NCBI RefSeq assembly: GCF_014649955.1
Contig: NZ_BMUA01000024.1
Span: 58,220-122,219, forward strand
Source: Streptomyces violascens
GTDB lineage: Bacteria > Actinomycetota > Actinomycetes > Streptomycetales > Streptomycetaceae
Direction: 5' to 3'
DNA length: 64,000 nt
Shown: positions 33,755 to 42,066 of the stretch, in pieces
Layout: each line of letters begins with the position of its first letter
Numbering within the stretch: the first letter of the stretch is position 1
Notes under the pieces: model-generated
The model's input: the letters and a program-made list of their open reading frames with translations, nothing else
Databases searched by the model: none
What the model was told of the DNA's origin: nothing
Made by a program: the position numbers and the translations under genes

Positions 33755-35188
33755 TCACGCCCTCGGAGTGATCCGCACCGAGACCGTCCCCCCACTCCCC
33801 GAAGCGACGTGCAGCGTACGGGAGTTGGCGTTCCACACCCCCGCCGACCCGTCCCCCGCAACCACACCACCCCTGGGGAAGAACCGGGCGGGCAGGTACA
33901 CCTCCGTGTCGCCGCGCACCCCTTCCGCCGGCCGCCAGCTCACCGACAGCGTGCGGCTCCGCTCGTCCCAGGCGTACGCGACCGGGTCGCCCGCGATCAC
34001 CCTCGGTTCCGGGCGGTCCAGGACCGGGAGCAGCGCGGTGGGCTTCAGGTTCTGGTCCCAAGGAGCCCAGGATCCGGGGTCGTTGGACCAGTACGCCGTG
34101 CCCGCGCCCATGTCGTCGGCCATGGCCCGCACCTTGGCCACGTAGCGCAGTGCGCCGGGCAGGTTGGTGTCGAGACCGTACTCGCCGATCAGGACGGGGG
34201 CGCCGAGCCGCTCGGCGGTCTTCTCGGTCTGCTCGCGCCAGGAGGTGAGCGTGCGGTCCACCCACTTCCCGGCGTCCCCGGTGTAGCCGCCGCCGAGGTC
34301 CATGGGGAGGGGGTAGAGGTGGGGGGCGTACGCGATGCGGGCTTCCGGCCCGTCACCGCGCGGGTCGGCGAGGTACGGAAGTGCGCTCGGCAGGCCCCAG
34401 TTGGCGCTGACGGCCTCGGGTTCGACGAAGATCCAGGAGTCGTGGTCGACCTTGCGGATCGCGGCGATGGTCCGGCGGTAGAGGGCGGCGAGCGGGCCGG
34501 CCTCGAAGGCGGGTCCCTGGACGCTGCCGCCGAACGGCTCGTTCATCAGGTCGTACCCGAGGACGGCCGGGTCGTCGGCGAACCGTGCGGCGACGTGCGC
34601 CCAGGCGGCCGCGTAATGCGCGCGCAGATCCCGGCTCGCCGTGCGCGTCCCCCAGAAGTTGTCGAAGGCCCGCACTGTGCCCGGCTCGATGTACTTGAGC
34701 TCCCACTGGCCCTGCTCGGCGACCGGCAGCCCCTCGTTCTCGGTCGCCCATTCCGGCGCGCCGTTGCCCTTCACCTTCGGCCCGTACACGTCCTGGTGCA
34801 GGTCGAGCATCACGCGGTAGCCGCGTGTCCCGTACCAGCGCACCCGCTCGGCGACCTGCGCGAGATAGCCGTCGTCGTACTCCCCCGGCCTCGGCTCGAC
34901 GTTCCGCCACTGGATCAGGAACCGTACGAAGCCGGAGCCGAGCGCGTCGGATTCGCGCTGTACGTCCGCCTCCTTGATCCAGGGGAGGCCGTCCGGCCGG
35001 GACTTGGCGCTGCTCGCGGTGTTGAGGCCGGTCAGGACGAGGGCGCGGCCCTGGTCGTCGGTGATCCAGCGGTGCCCGGTGGCGGTGTGCGCGGGACCCG
35101 CTTCGGCGGGACCGACCACCACGAGAAGAGCTGCGGCCACCGCCAGTGCCGCGCCCGCCGCCGTCCATCCGATCGCCCGTAGCCGCAT
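33755..35188 (-). CDS. Secreted GH5 glycoside hydrolase, endoglycoceramidase-like
   Basis: A 477-residue exported enzyme: signal peptide or N-terminal anchor (1-30), a GH5 barrel and a C-terminal beta domain (about 385-477). The acid/base Glu lies in YDLMNEPFGG and the nucleophile Glu in VLIGEYGLD. LDLHQDVYG and SSAKSRPDGLPW are typical of endoglycoceramidase-type GH5 enzymes of actinobacteria, which cleave glycans from glycosphingolipids or sterol/flavonoid glycosides. The natural substrate in soil is unknown. It is divergent from the small membrane protein gene. Confidence 0.87.
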   Translation of the reverse strand: MRLRAIGWTAAGAALAVAAALLVVVGPAEAGPAHTATGHRWITDDQGRALVLTGLNTASSAKSRPDGLPWIKEADVQRESDALGSGFVRFLIQWRNVEPRPGEYDDGYLAQVAERVRWYGTRGYRVMLDLHQDVYGPKVKGNGAPEWATENEGLPVAEQGQWELKYIEPGTVRAFDNFWGTRTASRDLRAHYAAAWAHVAARFADDPAVLGYDLMNEPFGGSVQGPAFEAGPLAALYRRTIAAIRKVDHDSWIFVEPEAVSANWGLPSALPYLADPRGDGPEARIAYAPHLYPLPMDLGGGYTGDAGKWVDRTLTSWREQTEKTAERLGAPVLIGEYGLDTNLPGALRYVAKVRAMADDMGAGTAYWSNDPGSWAPWDQNLKPTALLPVLDRPEPRVIAGDPVAYAWDERSRTLSVSWRPAEGVRGDTEVYLPARFFPRGGVVAGDGSAGVWNANSRTLHVASGSGGTVSVRITPRA

Positions 35189-35297
35189 GGCCGGACTCTA
35201 AGGGCTCGACATCGCACCCCAACACCCCTGTTCACAGCGATAATTGAGCTTTGTTCAGCATCTTCTCTTCATTCCCTCCGTGCCCTAAGGTCCGCCC

Positions 35298-35846
35298 ATG
35301 CGTCAGCTCATGCTTCTGCGGATTCGGCTGCCCGGAACCGAGCCGGCGGTGGCCGCCGTCGCCGGGGTCTGCCTGCTGCTCGCCCTGCTCCTGGGCCTGA
35401 CCCCGGTCCTGACCGCGCTCGCCGCGCACGAGGGAATGACCCTGGTCCCGAGCGCACTCGGCGCCCCGTTCGCCCTGCCCTCGCTGCGCGCGGTCCCCCT
35501 GGGGAGCACGGGCTGGCCCCACCTCCTCTGCGAGGACTTCGCGGCGGCGGTCCTGGTGACGGCTGCGGCCCTGCGCATGCGCCGCCACCTGCGCCGACGC
35601 CCCGAGGCTCCCCGCCTCCGCCGCCTCCTGGCAGGCTGGACCGCCCTGATCGCGGCCGGGGGCGCGTCGGGGGCGTGGCGCGGTCTGGTCGCGGCCCGCA
35701 TGGTGGACGCGGGGCCGGCGGGGTGGCTGGCGTACGGGGTGGCCGGGGCGGCGTTCGGCGCCGCGTGGGGCGCGGCCCTCGGCTGGCTGACGGCTTTGGC
35801 GGCGCTGGCGGGCCGGGAGCGAGCGGTCCGAGCCGCGCGCGACTGA
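35298..35846 (+). CDS. Hypothetical four-helix membrane protein
   Basis: A 182-residue integral membrane protein with about four hydrophobic segments (20-45, 78-93, 112-125, 140-170), joined by an Arg-rich cytosolic loop (RMRRHLRRRPEAPRLRR). I do not recognise a family. The ATG is directly preceded by a promoter-like gap of 109 bp shared with the GH5 gene. Its 3' side runs into the repeat block. Confidence 0.7.
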   Translation: MRQLMLLRIRLPGTEPAVAAVAGVCLLLALLLGLTPVLTALAAHEGMTLVPSALGAPFALPSLRAVPLGSTGWPHLLCEDFAAAVLVTAAALRMRRHLRRRPEAPRLRRLLAGWTALIAAGGASGAWRGLVAARMVDAGPAGWLAYGVAGAAFGAAWGAALGWLTALAALAGRERAVRAARD

Positions 35847-35964
35847 TCGCGCAGTTCCCCGCGCCCCCAAAGCCCTCGGCCGGGTGCGGGCCGTAATCGC
35901 CTCTCGCGCAGTTCCCCGCGCCCCTAAAGGCAGAGTGCCGCAGCGGGGAGGGGCGGGGTGGGGA
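35847..35964. repeat. Repeat block: two 21-bp elements and a G-rich block
   Basis: The complement of the 21-bp element (TCGCGCAGTTCCCCGCGCCC) appears at 35847-35867 and 35904-35924, and a GGGGAGGGGCGGGGTGGGGA block at 35944-35963. The remainder up to the aminotransferase start (36142) holds no supported gene. Confidence 0.75.
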
Positions 35965-36142
35965 AGATCTCACCCTCGACGGCCCGCACCCGCATTCCAA
36001 GCTCCACGCACCCCCACAACCCCCATTCCTCCGGCCCGCCCAACCCCACCGCATTGCGATGAAAGCCGACACCAGGCCGCCCAGCACCCGGCCGCCCCAA
36101 ATCACGAGGCACCCCGCGAAACACGCCCGTAAGGTGGCCGTC

Positions 36143-37354
36143 ATGCAGGTCATCCAGTCGACGAAGCTCGCCAATGTCTGTTACGAGATCCGGGGCCCGG
36201 TGCTCGAAGAGGCCATGCGCCTCGAAGCGGCGGGCCACCGCATCCTCAAGCTGAACACCGGCAACCCGGCGGCGTTCGGCTTCGAGTGCCCGCCCGAGAT
36301 CCTGGAGGACATCCTCCGCAATCTCGCGGGCGCGCACGGCTACGGCGACGCGAAGGGCCTGCTGTCCGCGCGCCGCGCGGTGATGCAGCACTACCAGACC
36401 AAGGGCATCGAGCTGGGTGTCGAGGACGTCTACCTCGGCAACGGAGTCTCCGAGCTCATCCAGATGTCGATGCAGGCGCTGCTCGACGACGGCGACGAGG
36501 TGCTCGTCCCCTCGCCGGACTACCCGCTGTGGACCGCCTCGGTCTCGCTCGCCGGCGGCACCGCCGTGCACTACCGCTGCGACGAGCAGGCCGACTGGAT
36601 GCCGGACCTCGCCGACATCGAGCGCAAGGTCACCGACCGGACCAAGGCCATCGTCATCATCAACCCGAACAATCCGACGGGTGCGGTGTACGACGAAGAG
36701 ATGCTGCGCGGGCTCACCGAGATCGCCCGCCGCCACAACCTGGTCGTCTGCTCGGACGAGATCTACGACCGCATCCTGTTCGACGGGGCCACCCACACCC
36801 CGACCGCGGTGATCGCCCCGGACCTGATGGTCCTCACGTTCAACGGGCTCTCGAAGAACTACCGGGTGGCCGGCTACCGCTCCGGCTGGCTGGCGGTGTG
36901 CGGGCCGAAGGCCCACGCGTCCTCGTACATCGAGGGCCTGACCATCCTCGCGAACATGCGCCTGTGCGCGAACATGCCGTCCCAGCACGCGGTGGCCACC
37001 GCGCTCGGCGGCCGGCAGTCGATCGAGCAGCTGGTGCTGCCGGGCGGCCGGCTCCTGGAGCAGCGGGACACGGCGTACGAGCTGCTCACGCAGATCCCCG
37101 GCGTCACCTGTGTGAAGCCGAAGGGCGCGCTCTACCTCTTCCCCCGTCTCGACCCGAAGGTCTACAAGATCAAGGATGACCGGCAGATGGTGCTCGACCT
37201 GCTGCGGGCCGAGAAGATCATGGTCGTGCACGGGACCGGGTTCAACTGGCACGAGCCCGACCACTTCCGGATCGTGACGCTGCCGTCCGCGAAGGACCTG
37301 GCGGACGCGGTGACGCGGATCGGCAAGTTCCTTGAGGGCTACAGCCAGGTATAG
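36143..37354 (+). CDS. alaA: Pyridoxal-phosphate aminotransferase, AlaA-like
   Basis: A 403-residue fold-type I aminotransferase whose length and sequence fit E. coli AlaA (glutamate-pyruvate aminotransferase, about 405 residues): LNTGNPAAFGFECPPEILEDIL, GYGDAKGLLSARRAVMQHY, INPNNPTGAVYDEE, SDEIYDRILFDG, and the PLP Lys238 in FNGLSKNYRVAGYRSGW. It would interconvert pyruvate/glutamate and alanine/2-oxoglutarate. AAGGTGG lies upstream of the ATG. Confidence 0.9.
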   Translation: MQVIQSTKLANVCYEIRGPVLEEAMRLEAAGHRILKLNTGNPAAFGFECPPEILEDILRNLAGAHGYGDAKGLLSARRAVMQHYQTKGIELGVEDVYLGNGVSELIQMSMQALLDDGDEVLVPSPDYPLWTASVSLAGGTAVHYRCDEQADWMPDLADIERKVTDRTKAIVIINPNNPTGAVYDEEMLRGLTEIARRHNLVVCSDEIYDRILFDGATHTPTAVIAPDLMVLTFNGLSKNYRVAGYRSGWLAVCGPKAHASSYIEGLTILANMRLCANMPSQHAVATALGGRQSIEQLVLPGGRLLEQRDTAYELLTQIPGVTCVKPKGALYLFPRLDPKVYKIKDDRQMVLDLLRAEKIMVVHGTGFNWHEPDHFRIVTLPSAKDLADAVTRIGKFLEGYSQV

Positions 37355-37427
37355 CCCTCAAGTTCCCGGAGGGCTCCGGGCAGGCACGACCCCCGGACCC
37401 CCGCCTTCAACTGGGCCCGACTCAACT

Positions 37428-37442
37428 TTAGACAGAATCTAA
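37428..37442. promoter_or_regulatory. Perfect palindrome TTAGA-N5-TCTAA upstream of a small gene
   Basis: TTAGACAGAATCTAA is a perfect inverted repeat (5-bp arms) 40 nt before the ATG of the next gene, within unusually AT-rich DNA. It probably overlaps the promoter and looks like an operator for a dimeric repressor. I cannot name the regulator. Confidence 0.55.
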
Positions 37443-37481
37443 GCTAGGATGGCTTCCTGAAACGTTCAGGAGGCCATTCCC

Positions 37482-37868
37482 ATGTACGAACCGATCCGCA
37501 CCAAGTCGGTCCACAGCACGATGGCCGCCGACGACGCCCCCATTCCGCACCGCTCTCGCGAGGACGAGCTGGACATCCAGCTCGCCGGACACCTCTCCGC
37601 CCTGCTCGCCGTCACCGACGAACTCGGGCTCACCGAGGCCGGCGACGCCATCGCGCGGCAGGTGGCCCGGCTGCGCGGCGGTCTGCCGCCGGTCCGCCAC
37701 GCGGGACTCAGCGGTGCCGACGCGAAGGCCCTGCACACGCGCGCCCACGCGCTCGCGGGCCGCGCCCTTCTCGTCGCCGCCTCGCGCGCCGACACCGCCG
37801 CCGCGATCCTGGCGGCCGAGCGCATGGACGCCCACGCGGCGGCCCGCGCCCTCACCGCCGCCTCCTGA
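37482..37868 (+). CDS. Conserved hypothetical alpha-helical protein
   Basis: A 128-residue cytosolic, Ala-rich helical protein (ELDIQLAGHLSALLAVTDEL, DAIARQVARLRGG, HALAGRALLVAASRADTAAA). CAGGAGG lies eight nt before the ATG. No domain is recognised. It is preceded by a palindromic operator-like site and followed by a strong terminator, so it appears to be a monocistronic, individually controlled gene. Confidence 0.75.
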   Translation: MYEPIRTKSVHSTMAADDAPIPHRSREDELDIQLAGHLSALLAVTDELGLTEAGDAIARQVARLRGGLPPVRHAGLSGADAKALHTRAHALAGRALLVAASRADTAAAILAAERMDAHAAARALTAAS

Positions 37869-37978
37869 GCGGCCCCTGTTCGGCCCCGGTCCGCGAGCCG
37901 CGGAGGTCTGCGGACCGGGTGCCACACATCTCCGACTGCCGTGCCGCACAAGCCGGTTGAGGCCGCGTACGCGAAAAG

Positions 37979-38019
37979 GGCCGGCCCCCGGAGCCGTGAG
38001 GGAACTCCGGGGGCCGGCC
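37979..38019. terminator. Bidirectional terminator between the small gene and pckG
   Basis: A perfect 15-bp stem (GGCCGGCCCCCGGAG at 37979-37993 with its complement at 38005-38019) has an 11-nt loop. It is followed by TTCAT on the plus strand and CCCTTTTCG on the minus strand. It serves the two convergent genes. The rest of 37869-38141 holds no gene. Confidence 0.85.
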
Positions 38020-38141
38020 TTCATACGCGGCGGGTCACGAGTGACCCCACAGGTCAGGGCGGATGTCGAACCGACCCCGCCGCGAACACCTCCGGCCGGG
38101 CCAGGACAGGCGGCCGTGACCGGAGGAGGTTTTCGGGGCGG

Positions 38142-39965
38142 TCAGCCGAGGCGGGACACCAGGGCGCGGTACTCGTCCCACAGCTCCTTGGGCGTGTGGT
38201 CGCCGAAGGTGTTGAGGTGCTCGGGCACCAGCGCCGCCTCCTCGCGCCAGACCTCCTTGTCGACCTTGAGCAGGAAGTCGAGGTCGGCGTCGGGCAGGTC
38301 CAGGCCGTCGGTGTCCAGGGACTCCTTCGTCGGCAGGATGCCGATCGGCGTCTCGACGCCCTCGGCCTTGCCTTCGAGGCGCTCCACGATCCACTTCAGG
38401 ACGCGGCTGTTCTCGCCGAACCCGGGCCACACGAACTTGCCCGCGTCGTTCTTGCGGAACCAGTTCACGTAGTAGATCTTCGGCAGCTTGGCGGCATCGG
38501 CGGTGGCGCCGACCTTGACCCAGTGGGCCATGTAGTCGCCCATGTTGTAGCCGCAGAACGGCAGCATCGCGAACGGGTCGCGGCGCAGCTCGCCGACCTT
38601 GCCCTCGGCGGCGGCGGTCTTCTCGGAGGCGACGTTCGCGCCGAGGAAGACGCCGTGGTTCCAGTCGAAGGACTCGGTGACCAGCGGCACCGCGGAGGCG
38701 CGGCGGCCACCGAAGAGGATCGCCGAGATCGGCACGCCCTTGGGGTCCTCCCACTCGGGCGCGATGATCGGGCACTGGCCGGCCGGAACGGTGAAGCGGG
38801 CGTTGGGGTGGGCGGCCGGGGTGTCGGACGCGGGCGTCCAGTCGTTGCCCTTCCAGTCCGTGAGGTGCGCGGGCGCCGTCTCGGTCATGCCCTCCCACCA
38901 CACGTCGCCGTCGTCGGTGAGCGCGACGTTGGTGAAGACGGAGTTGCCCCACATCGTCTTCATGGCGTTGGCGTTGGTGTGCTCGCCGGTGCCGGGCGCG
39001 ACACCGAAGAACCCGGCCTCGGGGTTGATCGCGTACAGCCGGCCGTCCTCGCCGAAGCGCATCCAGGCGATGTCGTCGCCGATCGTCTCGACCTTCCAGC
39101 CGGGGATCGTCGGCTCCAGCATGGCGAGGTTCGTCTTGCCGCAGGCGCTCGGGAAGGCCGCGGTGACGTACTTGGGCTCGCCGCTCGGCGGGGTCAGCTT
39201 GAGGACGAGCATGTGCTCGGCGAGCCAGCCCTCGTCGCGCGCCATGACGGAGGCGATGCGCAGCGCGTAGCACTTCTTGCCGAGCAGGGCGTTGCCGCCG
39301 TAGCCCGAACCGTACGACCAGATCTCGCGCGACTCGGGGAAGTGCGAGATGTACTTGGTGGTGTTGCACGGCCACGGCACGTCCGCCTCGCCCTCGGCCA
39401 GCGGGGCTCCGAGGGTGTGGACGGCCTTGACGAAGAAGCCGTCGGTGCCGAGCTCGTCCAGGACGCGCTGCCCCATGCGGGTCATGGTGCGCATCGACAC
39501 GGCGACGTAGGCGGAGTCGGTGATCTCGACGCCGATCGCGGACAGCGGCGAGCCGACCGGGCCCATGCAGAAGGGGACGACGTACATCGTGCGCCCGCGC
39601 ATCGACCCGCGGAAGATGCCCTTCTCGCCGGCGAAGATGTCCTTCATCTCGGCGGGGGCCTTCCAGTGGTTGGTCGGCCCGGCGTCCTTCTCGTCCTCGG
39701 AGCAGATGAAGGTACGGTCCTCGACCCGGGCGACGTCGCGGGGGTCGGAGGCGGCGTAGTAGGAGTTGGGGCGCTTGGCCTCGTCGAGCTTCTTGAACGT
39801 GCCCTTGGCAACGAGCTCCCCGCACAGGCGCTCGTACTCCGCCTCGGATCCGTCGCACCAGACCACACTGTCCGGCTGGGTCAGTTCCGCGATCTCGTTG
39901 ACCCACGAGATCAGTTCCTGGTGCTTGGTGGGGGCCGAGAGGGGAGTCGCGATATCGCGCGCCAC
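38142..39965 (-). CDS. pckG: Phosphoenolpyruvate carboxykinase (GTP)
   Basis: A 607-residue GTP-type PEPCK. The kinase loop FPSACGKTNLAM is at about 271-282, DDIAW follows at about 297-301, and the Mn/substrate residues lie in GSGYGGNALLGKKCYALRI and the R-loop region RGRTMYVVPFCMGPVGSP. It converts oxaloacetate and GTP to PEP, CO2 and GDP, the entry to gluconeogenesis and a main C3/C4 node in Streptomyces. The GTG start has AAGGAG five nt upstream. Single gene, divergent from HlyIII. Confidence 0.97.
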   Translation of the reverse strand: MARDIATPLSAPTKHQELISWVNEIAELTQPDSVVWCDGSEAEYERLCGELVAKGTFKKLDEAKRPNSYYAASDPRDVARVEDRTFICSEDEKDAGPTNHWKAPAEMKDIFAGEKGIFRGSMRGRTMYVVPFCMGPVGSPLSAIGVEITDSAYVAVSMRTMTRMGQRVLDELGTDGFFVKAVHTLGAPLAEGEADVPWPCNTTKYISHFPESREIWSYGSGYGGNALLGKKCYALRIASVMARDEGWLAEHMLVLKLTPPSGEPKYVTAAFPSACGKTNLAMLEPTIPGWKVETIGDDIAWMRFGEDGRLYAINPEAGFFGVAPGTGEHTNANAMKTMWGNSVFTNVALTDDGDVWWEGMTETAPAHLTDWKGNDWTPASDTPAAHPNARFTVPAGQCPIIAPEWEDPKGVPISAILFGGRRASAVPLVTESFDWNHGVFLGANVASEKTAAAEGKVGELRRDPFAMLPFCGYNMGDYMAHWVKVGATADAAKLPKIYYVNWFRKNDAGKFVWPGFGENSRVLKWIVERLEGKAEGVETPIGILPTKESLDTDGLDLPDADLDFLLKVDKEVWREEAALVPEHLNTFGDHTPKELWDEYRALVSRLG

Positions 39966-40234
39966 GATCGCTCCTTGATGAGGGTCTTGGGAGGGTTTTG
40001 ACGTACTACTTCATTGCCGCCCCGTGGGGGCTGCGACCCGGATGCTTGACCCCGTGGATCCTGTTGGCGCTCATCCGGTGCCGACCGCACTCATCTGATC
40101 TTCCGCGTCGTTCGCCCATATGTCCAGGGGGCCTCTCACGTGAGCATCACCACTTACCGCCTCCTTAACTGCCATTTGCCGTTCACTTACCCGACGGCCA
40201 AAGGACGCTCGGTGACGGGCCGTACCTATCCGTA

Positions 40235-40252
40235 ACCTACGGAGCCGTAGGT
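40235..40252. promoter_or_regulatory. Palindrome ACCTACGG-AG-CCGTAGGT at the HlyIII start
   Basis: A perfect inverted repeat with 8-bp arms ends four nt before the HlyIII start codon, inside the ribosome binding region. A TetR-type repressor bound here would block transcription or initiation. Similar sites occur before membrane-lipid genes in actinobacteria; that link is a recollection, not a search result. The rest of 39966-40255 holds the pckG promoter, which I cannot delimit. Confidence 0.6.
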
Positions 40253-40255
40253 AGC

Positions 40256-40945
40256 ATGCAGGGCATGACTGATCAGGTGATGGCCCCCGCGATCGACCCG
40301 GTGACACAACAGGTGAAGCCGAAGATGCGCGGCTGGCTGCACGCCGGGATGTTCCCGGCCGTACTGATCTCGGGCCTGGTGCTGATCGCCCTCGCGGACT
40401 CCACCAAGGCGCGGATCGCCTGCGGGATCTACGTCCTGACCGCCTGCCTGCTGTTCGGGGTCAGCGGTCTCTACCACCGGGGCAACTGGGGCCCGCGCGG
40501 GGAGGCAATCCTGCGCCGCCTCGACCACGCCAACATCTTCCTCATCATCGCGGGCACCTACACCCCGCTCACCCTGCTCCTGCTGCCGGACTCCACCGGC
40601 CGCGTCCTGCTGTGGGCGGTGTGGGCGGCCGCCGCGGCCGGCATCGCCTTCCGGGTGTTCTGGATCGGCGCCCCCCGCTGGCTCTACACGCCCTGCTACC
40701 TGGCGATGGGCTGGGCGGCCGTGTTCTTCCTGCCCGACTTCATGCGGGCCGGCGGCATCGCGGTGCTCGTCCTGGTCATCGTCGGCGGGCTCCTCTACAG
40801 CGCGGGCGGCGTGATCTACGGCATCAAGCGCCCGAACCCGTCCCCCCGCTTCTTCGGCTTCCACGAGGTGTTCCACTCGCTGACCCTGGCCGCGTTCGTC
40901 GTGCACTACGTGGGCATCTCGCTCGTCGCCTACCAGCACGGATAA
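40256..40945 (+). CDS. HlyIII/PAQR family seven-helix membrane protein
   Basis: A 229-residue membrane protein with seven hydrophobic segments. It carries the family's metal-site residues: Ser and His in GVSGLYHRGNW, Asp in RLDHANIFLIIAGTYTP, and two His near the end in FHEVFHSLTLAAFVVHY. The family (YqfA, hemolysin III, PAQR receptors) is linked to membrane fluidity control or lipid hydrolysis; true hemolytic action is not expected. The start may be ATG 40256 or 40265. A strong terminator follows. Confidence 0.92.
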   Translation: MQGMTDQVMAPAIDPVTQQVKPKMRGWLHAGMFPAVLISGLVLIALADSTKARIACGIYVLTACLLFGVSGLYHRGNWGPRGEAILRRLDHANIFLIIAGTYTPLTLLLLPDSTGRVLLWAVWAAAAAGIAFRVFWIGAPRWLYTPCYLAMGWAAVFFLPDFMRAGGIAVLVLVIVGGLLYSAGGVIYGIKRPNPSPRFFGFHEVFHSLTLAAFVVHYVGISLVAYQHG

Positions 40946-40961
40946 CCCCGACTCCGGCTCC

Positions 40962-40997
40962 CGAAGGCCCCCGGTGCCAAAGCGCCGGGGGCCTTCG
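40962..40997 (+). terminator. Terminator after the HlyIII gene
   Basis: A perfect 13-bp stem (CGAAGGCCCCCGG at 40962-40974 with CCGGGGGCCTTCG at 40985-40997) is followed by TCATTT. It lies 17 nt after the stop. Confidence 0.85.
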
Positions 40998-41125
40998 TCA
41001 TTTCCCGGGGACGGGTCGCGGGTCCCGGGGGAGCAGAAGGCACAGGCGGCCGGCGGGGCGCCGAAGACCGAACCCGCAGGTCCGGCGCCCGGCGACGTCG
41101 GCCCGGCCGCGCCCGATGCAGGACA

Positions 41126-41821
41126 ATGAGGACCATGGCCGCCACCTCCCGCACCTCAGCCGCCGCCGCTTCCCCCGGCCGGGTCGACCCGGCCGCCCCG
41201 GTCGACTCGGTCGCGGAGGTCCTCCAGCCGCAGCTGAGCCTGCGCGAACGCAAGAAGATCAAAACCCGCACCGCGATCCGCCGGGCCACCTACCGGCTGA
41301 TCGCGGAGCAGGGGTACGAGGCGACCACGGTCGAGCAGATCGCGGAGGCGGCGGAGGTCTCCCCCTCCACGGTGTTCCGCTACTTCCCCACCAAGGAAGA
41401 CATCGTCCTGACCGACGAGTTCGACCCGATCATGCTGAGGGAGCTGCGGGCCAGGCCCGCCGGGGAGCCCCCGCTGGAATCACTGCGGCACATCATCACC
41501 GAGGCGGTCCGGCTCTCTCTGCTGCACGACCGCGAGGAGACCCTGCAGCGAACCCGCCTGATCGCGGAGGTCCCGGCGCTGAGGGCCCGCATGATGGAGT
41601 CGGTGGCCGACGCGAGCCGGTTGCTGTGCGACGTGCTGGCGGAGCGGACGGGGCGGGAACGGGTGGACCTGGAGGTCCGGGTCTTCGCCATGGCGGTGCT
41701 CGGGGCGCTCCACGAGACCACGGTGTACTGGGCGGAGCACAACCACGAGGACGACCTCCTGGACCTGATCGCCCGAACGATGACCACGCTGAGCCAGGGC
41801 CTGACCCTGAGCACGAACTAG
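41126..41821 (+). CDS. TetR/AcrR-family regulator
   Basis: A 231-residue one-component regulator: a disordered Ala-rich N-terminus, then the TetR helix-turn-helix (RTAIRRATYRLIAEQGYEATTVEQIAEAAEVSPSTVFRYF, about 48-88; quoted motif core TVFRYFPTKEDIV) and a helical ligand domain. The start is either ATG 41126 or ATG 41135 (GAGG three nt upstream). It lies downstream of HlyIII in the same direction after a terminator, and could be the protein that binds the palindrome at the HlyIII start. The ligand is unknown. Confidence 0.9.
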   Translation: MRTMAATSRTSAAAASPGRVDPAAPVDSVAEVLQPQLSLRERKKIKTRTAIRRATYRLIAEQGYEATTVEQIAEAAEVSPSTVFRYFPTKEDIVLTDEFDPIMLRELRARPAGEPPLESLRHIITEAVRLSLLHDREETLQRTRLIAEVPALRARMMESVADASRLLCDVLAERTGRERVDLEVRVFAMAVLGALHETTVYWAEHNHEDDLLDLIARTMTTLSQGLTLSTN

Positions 41822-41847
41822 CCCGCCCGCGACCCGTCTGACCGCGC

Positions 41848-42066
41848 TGGGGCTCCGCCCCATCCCCGCCGGCCCCCGCCCCTTCCCCAGACCCTCCGGG
41901 GATGGGGAGATCGACTGCGGACCGTACGTGGTGCTCACGCAGTTCCCCGCGCCCCGGCAGGATCGATGCCGGCCCGCGCCGGAGCATTTCAGCCCGTCCG
42001 GCGATTGAGGACGAGCGCCCTTGAGGCGCGAACGCGGCGGGTCGAGGGAAGGGGCGGGGTGGGGGC
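41848..42066. repeat. Repeat cluster between TetR and DUF255 genes
   Basis: Contains GGGGCTCCGCCCCATCCCC (about 41849-41868), the complement of the 21-bp element (41935-41955), GCCCGTCCGGCGATTGAGGA (41992-42011) and GGGAAGGGGCGGGGTGGGGG (about 42046-42065) reaching the DUF255 stop. No gene is supported in the 244-bp gap. Confidence 0.75.

Noticed and set aside
37941..40001. A 686-codon plus-strand frame across pckG
   Set aside because: Complement of a textbook GTP-PEPCK; high-GC DNA leaves long antisense frames open.
40256..40945. Hemolysin or toxin function for the HlyIII homolog
   Set aside because: The family name is historical; the PAQR-type membrane residues point to a lipid or fluidity role.
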